From Methylotenera sp. L2L1 (GTDB lineage: Bacteria > Pseudomonadota > Gammaproteobacteria > Burkholderiales > Methylophilaceae), in assembly GCF_000744605.1 (NCBI RefSeq), contig NZ_JQMG01000001.1, positions 434,001 to 498,000 of the forward strand: a stretch of 64,000 nt of DNA. The letters run 5' to 3'. The notes below the pieces were generated by a model. The model was not told the origin of the DNA. It saw only the letters and a list, made by a program, of their open reading frames with translations, and made no database searches. The translations under genes were made by a program, and so were the position numbers. This document shows, one piece after another, positions 47,945-59,592 of this stretch. How positions within the stretch are numbered: the stretch's first letter is position 1; each line of letters starts with the position of its first letter.

Positions 47945-48772
47945 TTAGGTCACGGTTCCCGTGCGTTTTTTCATTGCTTCGCTTTTAATGCTTTTTGTGT
48001 CAGCTGGCTTTGTACTGGCGCCATCTGCCGCTTTATTGTCTTTTGCAATACTCGCAACTTTTTCTGTATTAATCGCCTCTGTAGGCCTACGCACCGCAAA
48101 ACCACTTGGATAACGCAAATCTACATATGCAATTTTTTTATTCAAGCCAACCAATGTACTGCTATAAATATTGGCAAACTTCTCTAACCTTGCTTGCATT
48201 TCTACTCTGCCCAATTCCAGCACAATGCCGTTTGTCGTCGTAATCTGCCATGCGCGTCTAGGCGTCAACGCTAACGTAGCGACATCCAACTTAGCGGTTT
48301 TCAGTACTTGGCTTAAAGCATCGTATTGTGATGCCACTTCAATCACGCCATTGTCTGGTCCATAAAATACTGGCAAATCACTACTAGAGGCCGCATGAAA
48401 CAGCTCTCCCTGCTTGTTCACCAATGCAGTGTTACCCCAACGCGCAAGCGCTTGATGCTCTTCAATCACCACTTCTAACTTATCTGGCCAGCGACGACGT
48501 ACACTCACATTGCGGGCCCAAGGTAATTTTTCAAACGCATCACGTGCATTAATCAAATCCAGCGTAAAAAAATTACCTTTTAAATGCTTCGCTACAATCA
48601 GTTTCACCTGCTCACGGCTTACATGGTGCAACTCTCCATCCACCTTCACTTCACGCAGTGGAAAAATCGGTAAATGCACCACTACATACACCACTGCATA
48701 CAACACCGCCACCATACTCAATGCGTACAGTAGGTTTGCTATCCAGTTGAGTAATGCAGGCCTATCCCACAT
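47945..48772 (-). CDS. ftsQ: Cell division protein FtsQ
   Basis: Single-pass inner-membrane protein linking early and late divisome proteins through FtsB and FtsL. One transmembrane helix at about residues 9-33 is followed by the POTRA domain with [19 protein letters not shown] and the beta domain with [24 protein letters not shown]. The C-terminal 50 residues are a charged, Lys/Ala-rich tail that is longer than in E. coli. Its start overlaps the ddl stop by 11 bases. Confidence 0.93.
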   Translation of the reverse strand: MWDRPALLNWIANLLYALSMVAVLYAVVYVVVHLPIFPLREVKVDGELHHVSREQVKLIVAKHLKGNFFTLDLINARDAFEKLPWARNVSVRRRWPDKLEVVIEEHQALARWGNTALVNKQGELFHAASSSDLPVFYGPDNGVIEVASQYDALSQVLKTAKLDVATLALTPRRAWQITTTNGIVLELGRVEMQARLEKFANIYSSTLVGLNKKIAYVDLRYPSGFAVRRPTEAINTEKVASIAKDNKAADGASTKPADTKSIKSEAMKKRTGTVT

Positions 48773-49667
48773 GCGCTAACCTCAATATTTTCACCACTAA
48801 CTCATCAAAGCTAATGCCTGCTGCTTTTGCTGCCATCGGCACCAAACTATGGTCTGTCATCCCTGGGCTAGTGTTGATCTCTAAAAAGTAATGGTTGCCA
48901 GCTTCATCCATTAAAAAATCTACACGACCCCAGCCTTGGCAACCTACCGTATTAAACGCAAGCAATGCCTCTTGCTGAATAAGCGCTTCTTTTTCTGCGC
49001 TCAAGCCAGATGGACATCTGTACTCGGTGTCATCACGCAAATATTTAGCTTCAAAATCATAAAACTCATTTTTTGGCACAATGCGCACAATCGGCAGTGC
49101 TTGATTGCCCAAAATGCCCACGGTGTATTCACCACCACCGACAAACTGCTCAGCAATCACTAACGGATCAGATTTAGCTGCCAACTCATATGCGGCTTTA
49201 AGCTCACCAGCTTGTTTTACTTTACTAATCCCAATACTGGAGCCTTCATTGGCTGGTTTTACAAACAAAGGTAAACCTAGTTTTTTCTCAATCGCATCAA
49301 AATCAGAGTCTGCAGTCACCACTTCAAATGCTGGCGTACTCACCCCGGCTGCTGACCACATCATTTTGGTGCGCCATTTATCCATACCAATCGCCGATGC
49401 CATCACACCACTGCCAGTGTATGGAATGCCTAATAGCTCTAAAGCGCCTTGCATTGCACCATCTTCACCAAAACGTCCATGTAATGAAATCATGGCTAAA
49501 TCAAACGACTCCAAATCATGTAATGGACGTGTTGCTGGGTCAAACGCATGGGCATCAACACCTTGTCTTTGCAATGCGGCAAGCACAGCCGTGCCGCTTT
49601 TAAGCGAAACTTCACGTTCGCCAGATTTACCACCTAACAACACTGCTACTTTTCCAAAATCCTGCAT
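48762..49667 (-). CDS. ddl: D-alanine--D-alanine ligase
   Basis: ATP-grasp ligase producing D-Ala-D-Ala for the peptidoglycan stem. [20 protein letters not shown] starts the protein, [12 protein letters not shown] is the ATP-binding loop, and [18 protein letters not shown] carries the metal-binding Glu/Asn and omega-loop region. The 301-residue length is typical of the DdlB type found in dcw clusters. It abuts murB (stop/start overlap at 49667). Confidence 0.96.
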   Translation of the reverse strand: MQDFGKVAVLLGGKSGEREVSLKSGTAVLAALQRQGVDAHAFDPATRPLHDLESFDLAMISLHGRFGEDGAMQGALELLGIPYTGSGVMASAIGMDKWRTKMMWSAAGVSTPAFEVVTADSDFDAIEKKLGLPLFVKPANEGSSIGISKVKQAGELKAAYELAAKSDPLVIAEQFVGGGEYTVGILGNQALPIVRIVPKNEFYDFEAKYLRDDTEYRCPSGLSAEKEALIQQEALLAFNTVGCQGWGRVDFLMDEAGNHYFLEINTSPGMTDHSLVPMAAKAAGISFDELVVKILRLAHVG

Positions 49668-50557
49668 TATTCTCTTACCTCTAATTCGCCTAGCACTTTA
49701 ACTTCTTGTTGCAGTGCAACTCCATGTTTTTCCAATACTGTCTCTCGCATATGCTGGATTAGCAGTTCAATATCCAAGGCATTTGCCCCGCCTATATTGA
49801 CAATAAAATTGGCATGCTTTTCTGACACTTGTGCCCCACCAATGATGTAGCCTTTTAAGCCGCTTGCTTCTATCAACCTTGCCGCAAAATCACCTGGTGG
49901 ATTCCTGAAAGTGGAGCCAGCACTGGGTTGATTCAATGGCTGAGCAGCGAGACGTTTTGCCAGCAATGCTTTGATCTTCTGCGCCGACTCTTGCGCGTCT
50001 CCATGTTCTAATCTCAACCATGCCGCCACAAACCATTCATCAGATACCGGCATATCAATATGTCGATAGCTCGGAATAAACGCAGCTGCATCGCGAGTAT
50101 TAAGCTCACCTCGTTTATTAATCGTCGTTACTCGCTTCACTACATTCCATGTTTCACTGCCATAACACCCTGCGTTCATGGCAAGTGCGCCACCTAAGGT
50201 GCCTGGAATCCCTGCAAAAAATTCAGCGCCTTGCCTAGCTTCTTTAGCGCAAAATTTTGCTAATTTGGCACAAGTCACACCAGCTTCTGCGTATACAGCC
50301 TCGCCATCCATTTGCAGTGCAGTTAACACGTTATGCATTAACACTACAGTGCCGCGCACACCACCATCTCGCACTAATAAATTCGAACCCAAGCCTATAA
50401 AATAAACAGGTTCAGCCTCATCCAGACTTTTTAAGAACTTACTTAAGTCTTCCAAATCTGCTGGAATATAAAATTGATCTGCACGGCCACCTACGCGCCA
50501 ACTGGTATAGCGTGCCATAGGCTCGTTTAGAAGGAGTTTTCCCGTATGCTGAGTCAT
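49667..50557 (-). CDS. murB: UDP-N-acetylenolpyruvoylglucosamine reductase
   Basis: FAD enzyme reducing enolpyruvyl-UDP-GlcNAc to UDP-MurNAc with NADPH. FAD-binding motif [14 protein letters not shown], and [16 protein letters not shown], are visible. The catalytic Ser is in AGSTFRNP and the late Glu in [13 protein letters not shown]. Lack of the inserted region and 296-residue length suggest the type II form. It overlaps the murC stop by four bases. Confidence 0.96.
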   Translation of the reverse strand: MTQHTGKLLLNEPMARYTSWRVGGRADQFYIPADLEDLSKFLKSLDEAEPVYFIGLGSNLLVRDGGVRGTVVLMHNVLTALQMDGEAVYAEAGVTCAKLAKFCAKEARQGAEFFAGIPGTLGGALAMNAGCYGSETWNVVKRVTTINKRGELNTRDAAAFIPSYRHIDMPVSDEWFVAAWLRLEHGDAQESAQKIKALLAKRLAAQPLNQPSAGSTFRNPPGDFAARLIEASGLKGYIIGGAQVSEKHANFIVNIGGANALDIELLIQHMRETVLEKHGVALQQEVKVLGELEVRE

Positions 50558-51999
50558 GCAGCAGCCACTCCTTTTGATTGCGATGCCTTACCCAACTGCA
50601 ATTCTTTAGTCTTTAATGCAACCTGACCTATCGAGCCTGCACCCATCACAATCACTACATCATCAGCACGTGCAATATCTAAAATCGCCTGCGGCAATTC
50701 ATCTGTTGTTTCTACAAACAAAGGCTCTACCTTGCCAGCAACACGAATCGCGCGTATCAGCGAACGTGTATCTGCAGCAACAATTGCGGCTTCACCCGCT
50801 GAGTACACCTCTGTTAGCAACACAACATCAGCGCTAGACAGTACTTTTACAAAGTCTTCAAAACAATCCCTAGTACGCGTATAACGATGTGGCTGGAATG
50901 CCATCACCAAACGTCTGTTTGGGAAGGCGCCGCGCGCAGCTGCTATCACGGCCTGCATTTCTACCGGATGGTGTCCATAATCATCAATCAAGGTAAATGT
51001 GCCATGGCTGGTTTCATTACGTGGTGTTGCTGGCACCTCGCCGTAGCGTTCAAAACGTCTACCCACACCCTTAAATTCTTTTAACGCTTTAATAATGGCG
51101 GCATCCGGCACATTCAATTCGCTTGCAATGGCAATCGCGGCCAACGCATTTAATACATAGTGATTGCCCGGTAAATTCAAGGTCACATCAAACTCTGTGG
51201 TCACACCGTTAATACGTTGTACGGTAAAGTGCATCTTGCCATCATCGGCACGTACATTCTTAGCGCGGATGCGCGCATCTTCGCTAAGACCATAGGTCAT
51301 CACCGGCTTAGTCACGCGCGGCAATATCTCGCGAATATTGACATCATCTACACACACCACAGCCATGCCCCAAAACGGCAATTGCTGTAAAAACTCTACA
51401 AACGCACTTTTGAGTTTTTCAAAACTGTGTTCATAGGTATCCATATGGTCTTGGTCAATATTGGTGACCACCGCCATCACAGGTGTTAGGTGTAAGAATG
51501 AAGCGTCAGACTCATCCGCCTCAGCAACAATATATTCACCTGTGCCCAATTTGGCATTGGCATTGGCAGCTTCTAACTTGCCGCCAATCACAAACGTTGG
51601 GTCCATGCCCGCTTCTGCCAAAATACTGGCGATTAAACTAGTCGTTGTCGTTTTGCCATGCGTGCCAGCCACCGCAATACCCTGTTTAAAGCGCATCAGC
51701 TCAGCAAGCATCAGCGCACGTGGCACGACTGGAATCTTTTTCTCGCGTGCGGCTTTAACTTCAGGGTTAGCCTCATTTACCGCAGATGACACCACAACCA
51801 CATCCGCATCTTTCACGTTTCCGGCTTCATGGCCTTGGTAAACGGTTGCGCCAAAGGTAGCCAAGCGCTTGGTCGTTGCATTGGAGGCCAAATCAGAACC
51901 ACTGACGCTAAAGTCCAAGTTAATTAGAACTTCAGCAATCCCGCTCATGCCTGAGCCGCCTATCCCAACAAAATGGATATTCTTTACTTTATGTTTCAT
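50554..51999 (-). CDS. murC: UDP-N-acetylmuramate--L-alanine ligase
   Basis: First of the four Mur ligases, adding L-Ala to UDP-MurNAc with [21 protein letters not shown] opens the protein, [16 protein letters not shown] is the P-loop, and [14 protein letters not shown] and FQPHRYTRT are later signatures. The frame opens eleven codons earlier, but the ATG at 51999 has an AGGAGGT ribosome binding site and overlaps the murG stop (ATGA), so that start is chosen. Confidence 0.97.
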   Translation of the reverse strand: MKHKVKNIHFVGIGGSGMSGIAEVLINLDFSVSGSDLASNATTKRLATFGATVYQGHEAGNVKDADVVVVSSAVNEANPEVKAAREKKIPVVPRALMLAELMRFKQGIAVAGTHGKTTTTSLIASILAEAGMDPTFVIGGKLEAANANAKLGTGEYIVAEADESDASFLHLTPVMAVVTNIDQDHMDTYEHSFEKLKSAFVEFLQQLPFWGMAVVCVDDVNIREILPRVTKPVMTYGLSEDARIRAKNVRADDGKMHFTVQRINGVTTEFDVTLNLPGNHYVLNALAAIAIASELNVPDAAIIKALKEFKGVGRRFERYGEVPATPRNETSHGTFTLIDDYGHHPVEMQAVIAAARGAFPNRRLVMAFQPHRYTRTRDCFEDFVKVLSSADVVLLTEVYSAGEAAIVAADTRSLIRAIRVAGKVEPLFVETTDELPQAILDIARADDVVIVMGAGSIGQVALKTKELQLGKASQSKGVAAA

Positions 52000-53087
52000 T
52001 TTGCACCTCCTAGCTCTGCCATTTGTACGCAAATTTTTGCAACATCGGCGGTGGCTTCTGGTTTGCCTAATGCGCGTGCTTTTTTAGCCATTTCCAGGCA
52101 TTTTTCACGGTTCAGTTCTTTTAATAGCTTCGTCAACTTCTCTACACTCAATTCTTCTTGTTGCACCAATACCGTGGCGCCTGCATCTGCTAGGTATTGG
52201 GCGTTACCTGTTTGGTGGTCGTCTACCGCAAAAGGGAATGGCACCATCAATGAACCCAACCCTGCAGTGGAAACCTCAGCCACGGTTAACGCACCTGAAC
52301 GGCAAATCACAAAATCTGCCCACGCATACATGGCTGCCATATCGTCGATATAAGCACGCGCATCAGCTTCTACGCCTGCTTGTTTATAATTATGTTGAAG
52401 CACTTCAATATGCTTCACGCCTGCTTGGTGTACGACTTGCGGACGCTGGTCTGCTGGTAGTTTTGCCAATGCTTGCGGAATCACCTCATTCAACGCTTGC
52501 GCACCTAAGCTACCGCCCACAATCAACAACCTCAACGCATCGACTCTGCTTGCAAAGCGTTGCGTTGGTGCGGCTATCGCAGCAATATCCGCACGCACTG
52601 GATTACCCACTAGTAATGCCTGGTCTCCAAACGCCGAAGGAAATGCAGCCAAAATCTTGGTAGCTACTTTTGCCAACACTTTATTCGTTAATCCAGCCAC
52701 CGAGTTTTGCTCATGTATCACCAATGGCCGACCTTGCAATTTCGCCATCAATCCACCAGGAAACGCCGCAAAACCACCCATGCCTAGCACCACATCTGGC
52801 TGATACTGATTTAACGCCGTCAGGCTCTGTCTAAATGCTTTTACCAACTTCACTGGCAATAACAACCAGCCCAACAGGCCATTGCCACGCACACCTTGCA
52901 TGGTAATCATGGCTTTATCGTAAGCTTTATCCGCAATCAGTTTATTTTCCATGCCACCTTGAGTGCATAGCCAAACAATGTTCCAGCCTTCGCTTTTCAA
53001 AGTATCAGCCACTGCCATAGCAGGATAGACATGTCCGCCAGTACCACCGGCCATTACCATCAAAGTTTTAGTTGTTGCCTTACTCAT
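51996..53087 (-). CDS. murG: UDP-GlcNAc:lipid I N-acetylglucosaminyltransferase
   Basis: Membrane-associated GT-B enzyme converting lipid I to lipid II on the cytoplasmic face. [15 protein letters not shown] is the first G loop, [16 protein letters not shown] the second, VVHQAGVKH the third, and [15 protein letters not shown] the donor-binding block. It has 363 residues. It overlaps ftsW by four bases. Confidence 0.97.
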   Translation of the reverse strand: MSKATTKTLMVMAGGTGGHVYPAMAVADTLKSEGWNIVWLCTQGGMENKLIADKAYDKAMITMQGVRGNGLLGWLLLPVKLVKAFRQSLTALNQYQPDVVLGMGGFAAFPGGLMAKLQGRPLVIHEQNSVAGLTNKVLAKVATKILAAFPSAFGDQALLVGNPVRADIAAIAAPTQRFASRVDALRLLIVGGSLGAQALNEVIPQALAKLPADQRPQVVHQAGVKHIEVLQHNYKQAGVEADARAYIDDMAAMYAWADFVICRSGALTVAEVSTAGLGSLMVPFPFAVDDHQTGNAQYLADAGATVLVQQEELSVEKLTKLLKELNREKCLEMAKKARALGKPEATADVAKICVQMAELGGAK

Positions 53088-54247
53088 GCTGGCAGCCCTT
53101 TTTGTAGACGGCGGTTTTCAAAATCAATACGTAGCAATATGGCAAGGGCGATGCAATTAGCCAAAATGCCACTACCGCCAAACGACATTAAAGGCAGCGT
53201 CAAACCCTTGGTTGGCAATAGCCCCATGTTCACACCCATATTGATAATGCTTTGCACACCAATCCAAACGCCTAAACCCTGTGCCAACAAAGCTGAGAAG
53301 TAACGTTCATTTTCAATCGCTTCTTTAGCAATGCCAAACGCACGCATTAATATCCATACAAACAAACCAATCACTGTCAGCACACCAATAAAGCCTAACT
53401 CCTCAGCAATCACCGCTAATAAAAAGTCGGTATGCGCTTCTGGCAGATAAAGTAACTTCTCTACACTGGCACCCAAGCCCACGCCAAACCACTCACCGCG
53501 ACCAAATGCGATCAATGCATGTGAGAGTTGGTATCCTTTACCATATGGGTCTGCCCATGGGTCCATAAAACCAATCACACGTTCTAAGCGATACGGTGAA
53601 CTCCAAATCAGGAACACAAAGCCAACCACTAGTAACACAATCAAACCGCCAAAAATTCGTGCGTTAATACCGCCTAGCCACAAAATGGAAATTGAAATCG
53701 CGGCAATCACAGCAAACGCACCAAAGTCAGGCTCGTTTAGCAACAGGCCGCCAACCAGCAACATCACAAACAGCATTGGCATAAAGCCTTTGGTAAAGCT
53801 ATCCATCACCGCAGCTTTACGTACGGTGTAATCTGCCACGTACATGGCGGCAAATAGCTTCATAAACTCAGAGGGCTGCAAGTTAATCACAAACAAAGAT
53901 AACCAACGGCGACTGCCGCCTACCACCTTGCCAACACCTGGGATTAACACTAATACCAACAATGCCAGACCTAATAGAAATAAATACGGCGCCATTTTTT
54001 GCCACCAGGCCATCGGTACGTTAAATGCAACAAACCCCGCGGTTAAGCTCACGATCAAGAATATCGTTTGGCGCACCAAGTAATAGCTACTGTTATAGCC
54101 AAGCGCCTTATCTGATTCTGCAATCGCAATCGATGCTGAATACACCATCACTAAACCAATACCGAGCAAAATCAACGTCACCCATAGCAAACTTTGATCG
54201 TAGCTAGGGGAGTTAATACGGTCACGATTTAGCATAGTGGTGATCAT
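53084..54247 (-). CDS. ftsW: Lipid II polymerase FtsW (SEDS family)
   Basis: Polytopic SEDS glycosyltransferase making septal glycan with FtsI. About ten transmembrane helices are visible; conserved loops include [30 protein letters not shown] and the C-terminal [20 protein letters not shown]. The extracellular loop with [31 protein letters not shown] holds the catalytic region. It has 387 residues and overlaps murD by four bases. Confidence 0.96.
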   Translation of the reverse strand: MITTMLNRDRINSPSYDQSLLWVTLILLGIGLVMVYSASIAIAESDKALGYNSSYYLVRQTIFLIVSLTAGFVAFNVPMAWWQKMAPYLFLLGLALLVLVLIPGVGKVVGGSRRWLSLFVINLQPSEFMKLFAAMYVADYTVRKAAVMDSFTKGFMPMLFVMLLVGGLLLNEPDFGAFAVIAAISISILWLGGINARIFGGLIVLLVVGFVFLIWSSPYRLERVIGFMDPWADPYGKGYQLSHALIAFGRGEWFGVGLGASVEKLLYLPEAHTDFLLAVIAEELGFIGVLTVIGLFVWILMRAFGIAKEAIENERYFSALLAQGLGVWIGVQSIINMGVNMGLLPTKGLTLPLMSFGGSGILANCIALAILLRIDFENRRLQKGLPA

Positions 54248-55608
54248 GCGGCTTGCTCCATACGCTTCACTGCTGCAACAAATACTTCTGCGCGATGCAC
54301 ATAGTTTTTAAACATATCAAAGCTAGCACACGCTGGAGATAGCAGTACTGCATCGCCCACTTGCGCGAGTTTTCTTGCAATCGTCACCGCCTCAGGCAAA
54401 TCTGCGGCATGGTACAACGGCACATTAGTCGACAACAGTTCAGCATCGATTAATGGCGCATCGCGACCAATCAACACCACAGCCCGTGCGTTAGCACTCA
54501 CTGCCTCTTTAAGTGGCGAGAAATCTTGCCCCTTGCCATCACCACCTGCAATCAACACGACCTTTTGTGATAAGCCAGATAAAGCTGCGCAGGTTGCCCC
54601 TACGTTAGTGCCTTTGGAGTCATCGTAATAATCAACATCATCAATATTGGCAACCCACTCCACACGGTGCGGCAAACCTTTGAAGTTGTATAAAGTCTGA
54701 ATAATTGGCGCAAAGTCCAAGCCAATACCACGGCAAAGTGCAATGGCAGCCAGCGCATTACTTGCATTGTGCAAACCAGCGATTTTTAGATCGCTTACGT
54801 TCATCAGGTCTTGCGTGCCATAGCTAAGCCAAGCTTCACCATCTACTTGTCTAATACCATAGCTTTGCTCATCGTCTGCTGCATCCAAGCCAAACGTCAC
54901 TTGTGCCAACTTAGCGCGAGACATCATCATGCTCCATGCGTCATCACGATTGAGCACCTGCAATTTTGCATGGTAAAAAATATGCGCTTTAGCAACGGCA
55001 TAGCTTTGCATGCTGTCGTATCTATCCATATGGTCTTCTGATAGATTCAACATGGTAGCGGCATCTGCCAGCAAACTGTTCGTTGTTTCCAACTGAAAGC
55101 TTGAAAGCTCCAGCACGTAAACATCTGGTGTTTCCATACTTAAAGTATCAAGTACTGGCAAACCGATGTTGCCTGCTACAATTGTTTGTAGCCCAGCAGC
55201 CTTGCACATTTCACCAACTAAGGTGGTCACTGTGGTTTTGCCATTAGCGCCGGTAATCGCAATCAGTTTGGCACTACCTGGGCGGTATTGTGCAAACAGC
55301 TCAACGTCGCCCACTACCGTCACACCACGACGAATTGCGGCCTGAATTTCAGGCTCACTCAACGCCACACCTGGGCTAATTACTACTAGATCAACAGCGT
55401 TAAACACTTCAGGCTTCAATGCACCGGTATAAACCACCGTTGCAGGCAGCTCTGTTTTTAATGCGTCAATACCCGGTGGCACTACGCGCGTGTCGGCCAC
55501 AGACAAACGTGCGCCTTGGCTATGTAGCCAGCGCAATGCAGATAGCCCGGTATCCCCGAGGCCAAGCACTAATACATTTTTGTCTTTTAACGCAATTTGC
55601 ATGTTCAA
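54244..55608 (-). CDS. murD: UDP-N-acetylmuramoylalanine--D-glutamate ligase
   Basis: Second Mur ligase, adding D-Glu. [17 protein letters not shown] is the N-terminal nucleotide-like fold, [17 protein letters not shown] is the ATP P-loop, [20 protein letters not shown] is the central metal/substrate block, and [17 protein letters not shown] the C-terminal signature. Length is 454. A 48-base gap separates it from mraY. Confidence 0.97.
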   Translation of the reverse strand: MNMQIALKDKNVLVLGLGDTGLSALRWLHSQGARLSVADTRVVPPGIDALKTELPATVVYTGALKPEVFNAVDLVVISPGVALSEPEIQAAIRRGVTVVGDVELFAQYRPGSAKLIAITGANGKTTVTTLVGEMCKAAGLQTIVAGNIGLPVLDTLSMETPDVYVLELSSFQLETTNSLLADAATMLNLSEDHMDRYDSMQSYAVAKAHIFYHAKLQVLNRDDAWSMMMSRAKLAQVTFGLDAADDEQSYGIRQVDGEAWLSYGTQDLMNVSDLKIAGLHNASNALAAIALCRGIGLDFAPIIQTLYNFKGLPHRVEWVANIDDVDYYDDSKGTNVGATCAALSGLSQKVVLIAGGDGKGQDFSPLKEAVSANARAVVLIGRDAPLIDAELLSTNVPLYHAADLPEAVTIARKLAQVGDAVLLSPACASFDMFKNYVHRAEVFVAAVKRMEQAA

Positions 55609-55656
55609 CTTTACTAATTATCTAATTTCAGACTAATTACCTTATTTTCAGACTTG

Positions 55657-56760
55657 TTACCTAATTTTTAAACTAGCTAAGCCAATCAACACCAGCATCA
55701 TGCTGATGATCCAGAAACGCACTACTACCTGTGTCTCTTTCCAGCCTTTTTGCTCATAATGATGATGCAATGGCGCCATCAAAAAGATGCGCTTACCAGT
55801 ACCAGTTTTATGTTTGGTGTATTTAAAGTAAGTCACCTGTGCCGCTACCGATAAGGTTTCCATCACAAATACGCCGCCCATAATGAACAAAATGATTTCC
55901 TGACGTACCACTACCGCCACAATACCCAACGCTGCGCCTAACGCTAACGCACCTACATCACCCATAAATACTTCTGCTGGATAAGCGTTAAACCAAAGAA
56001 AGCCTAAGCCTGCGCCCACCATCGCAGCACAGAACACGGTCAATTCACCTGCGCCCGGTACGTAAGCAATGCTTAAGTATTTAGAAAAATATAAGTGACC
56101 AGTCACATACGCAAAAATCGCCAGCGCACCTGCCACCATCACCGTTGGCATAATCGCTAAACCATCAAGACCATCGGTGAGGTTTACTGCGTTACTGCTA
56201 CCCACCACTACCAGGTAAGTCAGCACAATAAATGCTAAACCACTCAGCGGAATGGTTAGGCTCTTAAAGAATGGAATCAGCAACGTCGTTTCTGCTGGTG
56301 TAACAGCTGTTTGCTGTAAGAACACAGCAACACTTAAACCAACCACCGACTGCCAGAAATATTTTTCTTTAGCAGATAAGCCTTTAGGGTTGCGATGTAC
56401 CACTTTGCGCCAGTCATCCACCCAGCCAATAATGCCAAAACCTAGTGTCGTAAATAGCACTACCCAAACAAATCGATTACTTAAATCAGCCCATAACAAG
56501 GTTGATATCGCTATCGACACCAATATCAATGCGCCACCCATGGTTGGCGTACCAGCTTTAATCAAATGTGTTTGTGGGCCATCATCACGCACGGCTTGCC
56601 CCACTTTATATTGGGTCAATTTACGAATTAAGGTTGGCCCTATCGTCAATGAAATCACTAAAGCAGTAAGCGTAGCCAAAACCGCACGCAAGGTAATGTA
56701 GTTAAATACATTAAATCCACGTATGTCTTGTGCTAACCATTGTGCTAGTTCGAGTAACAT
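55657..56760 (-). CDS. mraY: Phospho-N-acetylmuramoyl-pentapeptide transferase
   Basis: Ten-helix integral membrane enzyme transferring phospho-MurNAc-pentapeptide to undecaprenyl phosphate, forming lipid [37 protein letters not shown] (containing the catalytic Asp) and [15 protein letters not shown] are all present, as is the C-terminal HHHYEQKGW. Length is 367. It follows murF after 19 bases. Confidence 0.97.
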   Translation of the reverse strand: MLLELAQWLAQDIRGFNVFNYITLRAVLATLTALVISLTIGPTLIRKLTQYKVGQAVRDDGPQTHLIKAGTPTMGGALILVSIAISTLLWADLSNRFVWVVLFTTLGFGIIGWVDDWRKVVHRNPKGLSAKEKYFWQSVVGLSVAVFLQQTAVTPAETTLLIPFFKSLTIPLSGLAFIVLTYLVVVGSSNAVNLTDGLDGLAIMPTVMVAGALAIFAYVTGHLYFSKYLSIAYVPGAGELTVFCAAMVGAGLGFLWFNAYPAEVFMGDVGALALGAALGIVAVVVRQEIILFIMGGVFVMETLSVAAQVTYFKYTKHKTGTGKRIFLMAPLHHHYEQKGWKETQVVVRFWIISMMLVLIGLASLKIR

Positions 56761-56779
56761 CCTTTATCTCCTAATTCGC

Positions 56780-58132
56780 CTACTTCTTGTTTTCTACTAA
56801 CAAATTCACGACACGCTCCATTTGCATAAAACGCGAACCTTTTACCAACACAGTGGTACCTGTCTCAAGTTGTGGCAGTACAGCCTGGGCAATGTCTTGT
56901 GGTGAGCTAAAATGCTCGGCACCTTGTCCGAAGCTGCGCACGGTTGCGGCACTTAAATCACCTAAACAATAAAGTGTGGTTAAGCCTGCGGCCTTGGCAT
57001 AAGCCCCAATTTCTGTATGCATCACTTCGGCATCTGGACCTAACTCCCCCATATCGCCCAGCACTAGTACCTTTTTGCCGCTAAGCATTGTAAGTACATT
57101 TATTGCAGCTTTCATCGAGTCAGGGTTGGCGTTATACGTATCATCAATCACGACAGCTCCGTTGGCTCCCGCCTTGCGCTCTAAACGGCCATACACACCG
57201 GCAAAACTTTCCAAACCACGCCCAATATCTTCAATTGAAATACCTAATGCATAAGCGGCTGCACTTGCTGCTAAGGCATTACTGATATTGTGTTCGCCTT
57301 GTACATTCAACTTAACGCTTAGTTCACCAACTGGCGTAAGTAGTGTCATCAAGCTAAAACCTTCACCTGCCTGATAGTGTGCACTTACATTTGCCTCTTT
57401 ATTCAGGCCAAATGTCACTATTTTTCTTTGCGGATTAAGTGACTTCCAATACCCAGCATAGTCACTATCTGCATTAATCACAGCGACGCCGCCATGCTTT
57501 AATCCTGCAAAAATCTCACCCTTAGCCTTGGCGATATTGTCACGCGAGCCCAACTCACCAATATGTGCAATACCAGCGTTATTAATTAACGCCACATCAG
57601 GTTTGGCAATATGTGTTAAATAGTCAATTTCACCCAAATGATTCATGCCCATTTCCAGCACGGTACATTGATGACTTTGATTCATTTTGAGCAAAGTCAG
57701 CGGCAAACCAATATCGTTATTCAAGTTGCCATAGGTCGCATGTACATACTCTCGACCTTGGCTAGCGATGCTCAAAATAGCAGTCAGCATTTCCTTAGTG
57801 GTGGTCTTGCCGTTACTTCCGGTAACAGCAACAACAGGAACGTTAAACTTTCCACGCCAGTATTTAGCCAACTCTCCTAATGCCAACCTTGTATCTGCAA
57901 CTACTAGCCGCGGTTCAGCTTTTACTGTCTCATCAGAAACCAACACTGCAACTGCACCTAGCTTTAAAGCCTCTTGTGCAAAGGTATTTCCATCAAAGTT
58001 CGCACCTTTAAGCGCCACAAATAACTGGCCAGCCACAATATTGCGGCTGTCACTACCCACAGAGGTAAATTGCACATCAGCGCCCACATGCTGTACGCCT
58101 AATGCCATTGCTGCTTCTGATAGCATCATCAT
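56780..58132 (-). CDS. murF: UDP-MurNAc-tripeptide--D-Ala-D-Ala ligase
   Basis: Last Mur ligase, adding the D-Ala-D-Ala made by Ddl. VAVTGSNGKTTTKEMLTAI is the ATP P-loop, ATYGNLNNDIGLPLTLL, EMGMNHLGEIDYLTHIA and VVIDDTYNANPDSMKAAI are the family signatures. Its 450 residues are normal. The start overlaps the murE stop by four bases. Confidence 0.97.
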   Translation of the reverse strand: MMMLSEAAMALGVQHVGADVQFTSVGSDSRNIVAGQLFVALKGANFDGNTFAQEALKLGAVAVLVSDETVKAEPRLVVADTRLALGELAKYWRGKFNVPVVAVTGSNGKTTTKEMLTAILSIASQGREYVHATYGNLNNDIGLPLTLLKMNQSHQCTVLEMGMNHLGEIDYLTHIAKPDVALINNAGIAHIGELGSRDNIAKAKGEIFAGLKHGGVAVINADSDYAGYWKSLNPQRKIVTFGLNKEANVSAHYQAGEGFSLMTLLTPVGELSVKLNVQGEHNISNALAASAAAYALGISIEDIGRGLESFAGVYGRLERKAGANGAVVIDDTYNANPDSMKAAINVLTMLSGKKVLVLGDMGELGPDAEVMHTEIGAYAKAAGLTTLYCLGDLSAATVRSFGQGAEHFSSPQDIAQAVLPQLETGTTVLVKGSRFMQMERVVNLLVENKK

Positions 58133-59592
58133 TGACCCACCGCCATTGCCTGATTAGGCACCCAATGCAATAACGCAGCCTGTGCCACGGTGATATCGCT
58201 AAACGGCGTTCTTACACCGCCAATTTCCTGATAGTCCTCATGCCCTTTGCCCGCCAGCAACACAACATCATCTTTATTCGCAAACTTAATTGCCTGCTGA
58301 ATCGCAATCGCACGGTCAGGTGCAATGCTTGGTAACACCGTCATACCGTTAACGACTTGCTCAATAATCAAGGCAGGGTTTTCATTGCGCGGATTGTCGC
58401 TAGTCACTACCACATGGTGCGCATATTTTTCGGCAATCGCACCCATCAACGGACGCTTACCTGTATCACGATCGCCACCGCAGCCAAATACGCAAATTAA
58501 CTTGCCTTGTGCTTGCTCACGCAAGCTCACCAACACATTCTCCAGCGCATCAGGCGTATGTGCATAATCCACCACCACCAGCGGCTTATCATCACCGCCA
58601 AATTGCTGCATACGGCCAGCCACAGGTTTGATCTGCGCAATCGCAGCTACCGCATCATTTAACGGCACTTGGCGCGCCAATAAGGTTGCTAGCACTGCCA
58701 GCAAGTTATAGGCGTTAAAACGTCCCAGCACTGGTGCACTCAGCACTGCGGCGCCTTGAGGTGTAGTCACCTGCATGCTGATTCCGTTAGCGCCCAACGT
58801 CAGCGTGTCCGCACGCACATCACCATGCATCAAACCGTAAGTCAGCAATGACTTACTATTTACACGCAACGATTCCGCCATCTCTTTGCCAAAATCATCA
58901 TCCGCATTCACAACTGCGGTATGTAAATTTGGCCAATCAAACAACTTCCGCTTCGCACTGGCATACGCATCCATAGTCACGTGATAATCCAAATGATCAC
59001 GTGTCAGGTTAGTAAATACGGCATAATCAAATTCAATCGCACTCACACGGCCTTGATCTAATCCATGTGATGAAACCTCCATCGCCACTGCTTCTGCACC
59101 TTGATTGGCATAATCCGCCAACATTTTTTGCAGCAAAATCGCATCAGGTGTGGTGTTACTGGTTTCGACTAAGCCGTTACCACCGGCATCGGCAAAGCCA
59201 CTGCCAATAGTGCCGATGACTGCTGTTTTCTTACCCAAAGCCTGCATTGCCTGAGCAATCCATTGGCTCACTGAGGTTTTACCATTGGTACCGGTCACGC
59301 CTATCACATCCAAATTGCGCGATGGATATTGATAAAACTCAGCAGCAATCTGTGCCACTTGTTTTTTCAATTGACTCACACCAAGGTTAGCCACCTTGAT
59401 TGCCGCATCCCAGACAAAATCTTGGTTTTCCCAAAGTACAGCACTAGCACCCGCGGCAACCGCCTGTGCAATATATTTGCGGCCATCACTATGCACACCC
59501 GGATACGCCAAAAATAAAGCGCCAGGCACAACTTGTCGGCTATCTGCGGTCACTAAGGTAAATGACTGATTAAATGATGTGAGTAAGGTCAT
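58129..59592 (-). CDS. murE: UDP-MurNAc-dipeptide--meso-diaminopimelate ligase
   Basis: Third Mur ligase. GVTGTNGKTSVSQWIAQAM is the P-loop and FTNLTRDHLDYHVTMDAYASAK the central block with the carbamylated Lys. The C-terminal DNPRNENP motif specifies meso-diaminopimelate rather than lysine, so the wall has DAP as expected for a Gram-negative. It has 487 residues and overlaps the ftsI stop by four bases. Upstream dapA in this window feeds its substrate. Confidence 0.97.
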   Translation of the reverse strand: MTLLTSFNQSFTLVTADSRQVVPGALFLAYPGVHSDGRKYIAQAVAAGASAVLWENQDFVWDAAIKVANLGVSQLKKQVAQIAAEFYQYPSRNLDVIGVTGTNGKTSVSQWIAQAMQALGKKTAVIGTIGSGFADAGGNGLVETSNTTPDAILLQKMLADYANQGAEAVAMEVSSHGLDQGRVSAIEFDYAVFTNLTRDHLDYHVTMDAYASAKRKLFDWPNLHTAVVNADDDFGKEMAESLRVNSKSLLTYGLMHGDVRADTLTLGANGISMQVTTPQGAAVLSAPVLGRFNAYNLLAVLATLLARQVPLNDAVAAIAQIKPVAGRMQQFGGDDKPLVVVDYAHTPDALENVLVSLREQAQGKLICVFGCGGDRDTGKRPLMGAIAEKYAHHVVVTSDNPRNENPALIIEQVVNGMTVLPSIAPDRAIAIQQAIKFANKDDVVLLAGKGHEDYQEIGGVRTPFSDITVAQAALLHWVPNQAMAVGQ